This document shows positions 62,258-64,000 of a stretch of DNA of 64,000 nt, in pieces. Origin of the DNA: Zygaena filipendulae (lineage: Eukaryota > Arthropoda > Insecta > Lepidoptera > Zygaenidae); contig OU015674.1 of the NCBI GenBank assembly GCA_907165275.2, forward strand, positions 6,225,001-6,289,000, in the 5' to 3' direction. Under the pieces are notes generated by a model. It saw nothing but the letters and a program-made list of their open reading frames with translations. It did no database searches and had not been told where the DNA came from. The first letter of the stretch is position 1. Every line of letters starts with the position of its first letter. Both the position numbers and the translations under genes were made by a program.

Positions 62258-62637
62258 CGTGGATGCTCCCTAATGCTCCATCTCTTTCCAGCTTCTAGGT
62301 CTACGTAAGCTATATCGAGTATATGATATTACAGCCAGGGCAATAGGGAATCAAGATTGGGGAAAAAACATTTTGTTGAACAACTTCTGAAGCACATAAT
62401 TGTATACATATAATATACATATTTACGTATACAGGTAGGTTCATACTCCAGTATAGCTATTTACCTGTGTAATTGGGTTTGCTAGGAGTTCCGTGTACAT
62501 GAAATATTAAAGAGGTAAAATATAAGCATTTTATTTAGAGAGAGGTCACGTTTTTTAAATATAAGTATGCAAGTGTTTACGTAAAATCAGTAAAATAATA
62601 ATTGATATAAAACAAATACGTAGTTGGTATAAAACAA
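62258..62637. other. Unassigned sequence
   Basis: Nothing recognised. Confidence 0.3.
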
Positions 62638-62735
62638 ACGACCTGATTGGCGGAGTAGGCCACCATTACCCACTAATCAAGAGGTTCCGGGTTCGATTCC
62701 TGGTGGGGGCGGACTTTGTGTGATGAACGGGTTCA
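62638..62735 (+). mobile_element. tRNA-derived SINE, head fragment
   Basis: Box A-like TTGGCGGAGTAGG and box B GGTTCGATTCC, then GGCGGACTTTGTGTGATGAA, as in the copy at 82-178 read on the minus strand. The two copies share their ends on both sides of the tRNA-like part. Confidence 0.6.
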
Positions 62736-62739
62736 CTTT

Positions 62740-62852
62740 TCACGTTTATTTTCATTAATTTGAAAAAGCAAAAAATACGTGTCTATTATTTTTTATTTTC
62801 TAACTGACGGACTAATTAGAATTTTGATTTTCTCACCCCAGAAAATACCCAA
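62740..62852 (-). mobile_element. CRE-type MITE, half copy
   Basis: AAAAAGCAAAAAATACGTGTC, CTAACTGACGGACTAATTAG and TTTTGATTTTCTCACCCC correspond to the left half of the family, in minus orientation. The centre with the TGACGTCA pair is missing. Confidence 0.65.
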
Positions 62853-62884
62853 TTACCGTGGGTGAAACCGCGAGGAACAGTTAG
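62853..62884 (+). mobile_element. Helitron 3' end remnant
   Basis: ACCGTGGGTGAAACCGCGAG, then GAACAGTTAG. It abuts the MITE half copy. Confidence 0.45.
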
Positions 62885-63487
62885 AGATAAATAAAGAATG
62901 ATTAGAATGGTAAGTTTTTCATAGTTGCCGTAAAATTGAAGTTTTATCAAAACCAAAGAAATAGCACAATTTACAATTACTTGTGGCAAGTTGTTGATGT
63001 CAGTAAAATAGTGCCTACCAAATATGAGGATAATTATTGCGAACCGAAGAAAACTTCCGGCGGATGTTGAAATAAATCAAACTGAATTCTTATTATCTTC
63101 TCTTAATGTAGGCAAGCTTACAAGGAATACTCGCGCTAAGAATACACCATTACATTCCTTCGCCAGGGAATTTTAAAATTAACGTCCTGTTAAATAAAAC
63201 ATTGGTAGAAGAAAACCTGGGTTTCCTATCCAAAAAGCTTATGTCTTCATCTCGATTTATTGCTGCGACACACACACACACCGGAATACGAGCTTTAACG
63301 GTATTCAAATACGGCAGAGACTGCATAAGCTTGAAAGACATAAAGGAAATTTATAACTAACCGTATAAGTAAAACGCTTTAGCGGTATGAGATATGGGGC
63401 CAATCTTATTACGGACGAATAGCGACCTGCAAACCATTTGTTGGGGATCGACCGGCGATATTTCGTTCTATAAGTATTTAAAAGAAA
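62885..63487. other. Unassigned sequence
   Basis: A short (CA)n lies at about 63269-63280. The minus frame 63150-63341 is unassigned. Confidence 0.3.
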
Positions 63488-63545
63488 CTAGCCGTGACCC
63501 GCGGTTCCATCCGCGCGAACCTCAGAATCCCTCGGGAGCTCCTAA
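63488..63545 (-). mobile_element. Helitron 3' end fragment
   Basis: CTAGCCGTGACCCGCGGTTC, then CATCCGCGCGAACCTCAG and CCCTCGGGAGCTCC, is the shared 3' module with no further core. Confidence 0.5.
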
Positions 63546-63583
63546 CGTAGAGCCCTGAACCAGTCTTGCCAAAATATTAATAA

Positions 63584-64000
63584 CTAGCTGACCCCCGCGG
63601 TTTCACCCATAGCATGGTGGTAGGGCACTTTGGTGCTCGGCTGGCTAGCTACCACCTTCAAGTTGTAAATCTGTCGCCAAGCACCCAACGGTGTGTTCCG
63701 GCAGCCTCACTTGAAAGCCAGTTCCCATCCCCATTCCAGGTCGGTAACACCTGCATGCCGTCCGGTGTTGCAGATGTCCATGGGCAGCGGTAATCACTCA
63801 CTCACCATCAGGTGTACCACTTGCTCGTTTGCCCCCTATGACATAAAAAAACCCCGTGGTCATTTAGAAGTTCCCGTGGGGATTTCGGGATAAAAAGCAC
63901 CCTATGTCACTCAGGACTACCGTAGCTTCCTATAGGTGAAAGAATTTTCAAAATCAGTTTTCAAATCCAGAGATTACCCTCTACAACGCCACAAACTCAC
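63584..64000 (-). mobile_element. Helitron, family G, split by another repeat, running off the window
   Basis: CTAGCTGACCCCCGCGGTTTCACCC stops at 63608. It resumes at about 63851 with GTTCCCGTGGGGATTTCGGG and CACCCTATGTCACTCAGG, then GAAAGAATTTTCAAAATCAG. The terminal hairpin is thus interrupted. The 5' end lies beyond 64000. Confidence 0.65.
63609..63850 (-). mobile_element. Dispersed lepidopteran repeat, inserted in the Helitron
   Basis: On the minus strand: TATGTCATAGGGGGCAAACG, AGTGGTACACCTGATGGTGA, CGCTGCCCATGGACATCTGC and GACCTGGAATGGGGATGGGA, the family also seen at 8593-8750. It ends at the Helitron with an A run (plus-strand CATAAAAAAA). Confidence 0.65.

Overview
This window reads as repeat-dense, AT-rich, non-coding nuclear DNA from a lepidopteran (moth or butterfly). 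The evidence is repeat content: dozens of short non-autonomous Helitrons of the type common in Lepidoptera (5' TC, 3' GC-rich palindromes, terminal CTAG followed by T), CR1/Jockey-type LINE 3' ends carrying pentanucleotide tails, and several MITE families. No rRNA, functional tRNA, CRISPR array, operon or intact protein-coding gene was found. The longest open frames (about 130-140 codons) match no family I recognise and mostly overlap repeats. The window is most likely intergenic or lies inside a very long intron.

Layout. 0-10 kb: a tRNA-like SINE, an approximately 440-bp element whose inverted partner lies near 29.1 kb, Helitrons, the first copy of a MITE carrying paired TGACGTCA sites, an 804-bp Helitron with a MITE nested inside it, a decayed coding-like minisatellite (7.3-7.7 kb) and a LINE reverse-transcriptase tail (9.2 kb). 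10-30 kb: mostly sequence of no recognised family, broken by Helitrons, a LINE 3' UTR split by a MITE (17.5-18.0 kb), an abutting Helitron pair (19.3-19.8 kb), further CRE-type MITEs and a MITE flanked by TA duplications (27.9 kb). 31-32.9 kb: a dense Helitron cluster. 33.3-34.6 and 44.2-45.5 kb: two inverted copies of a 1.3-kb element ending in a foldback whose two arms have changed together. 36-44 kb: the GGCCCTTATTCAC MITE family, more CRE-type MITEs and a possible regulatory patch (40.7-40.9 kb). 46.6-47.4 kb: a GC-rich patch and a GC-rich foldback MITE. 49.2-52.3 kb: a hAT-like element with a target duplication, a second LINE RT tail, a candidate 26-nt coding micro-exon (50671-50696) and a MITE split by a LINE tail. 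52.5-58.4 kb: many Helitrons. 58.4-60.8 kb: the most repeat-poor stretch. 60.8-64 kb: a chimeric Helitron, SINE and MITE fragments and a nested insertion at the right edge.

There is no pathway in which genes work together here. The biology is transposon dynamics: Helitron families that share one 3' module but differ in their 5' halves, element chimeras, nested insertions that give relative ages, and foldback arms that homogenise within each copy. The only host-gene signals are the candidate micro-exon and a few composition- or motif-based candidate regulatory patches, all of which need transcript or comparative data. All identities between copies were judged by eye, with no alignment or database search.
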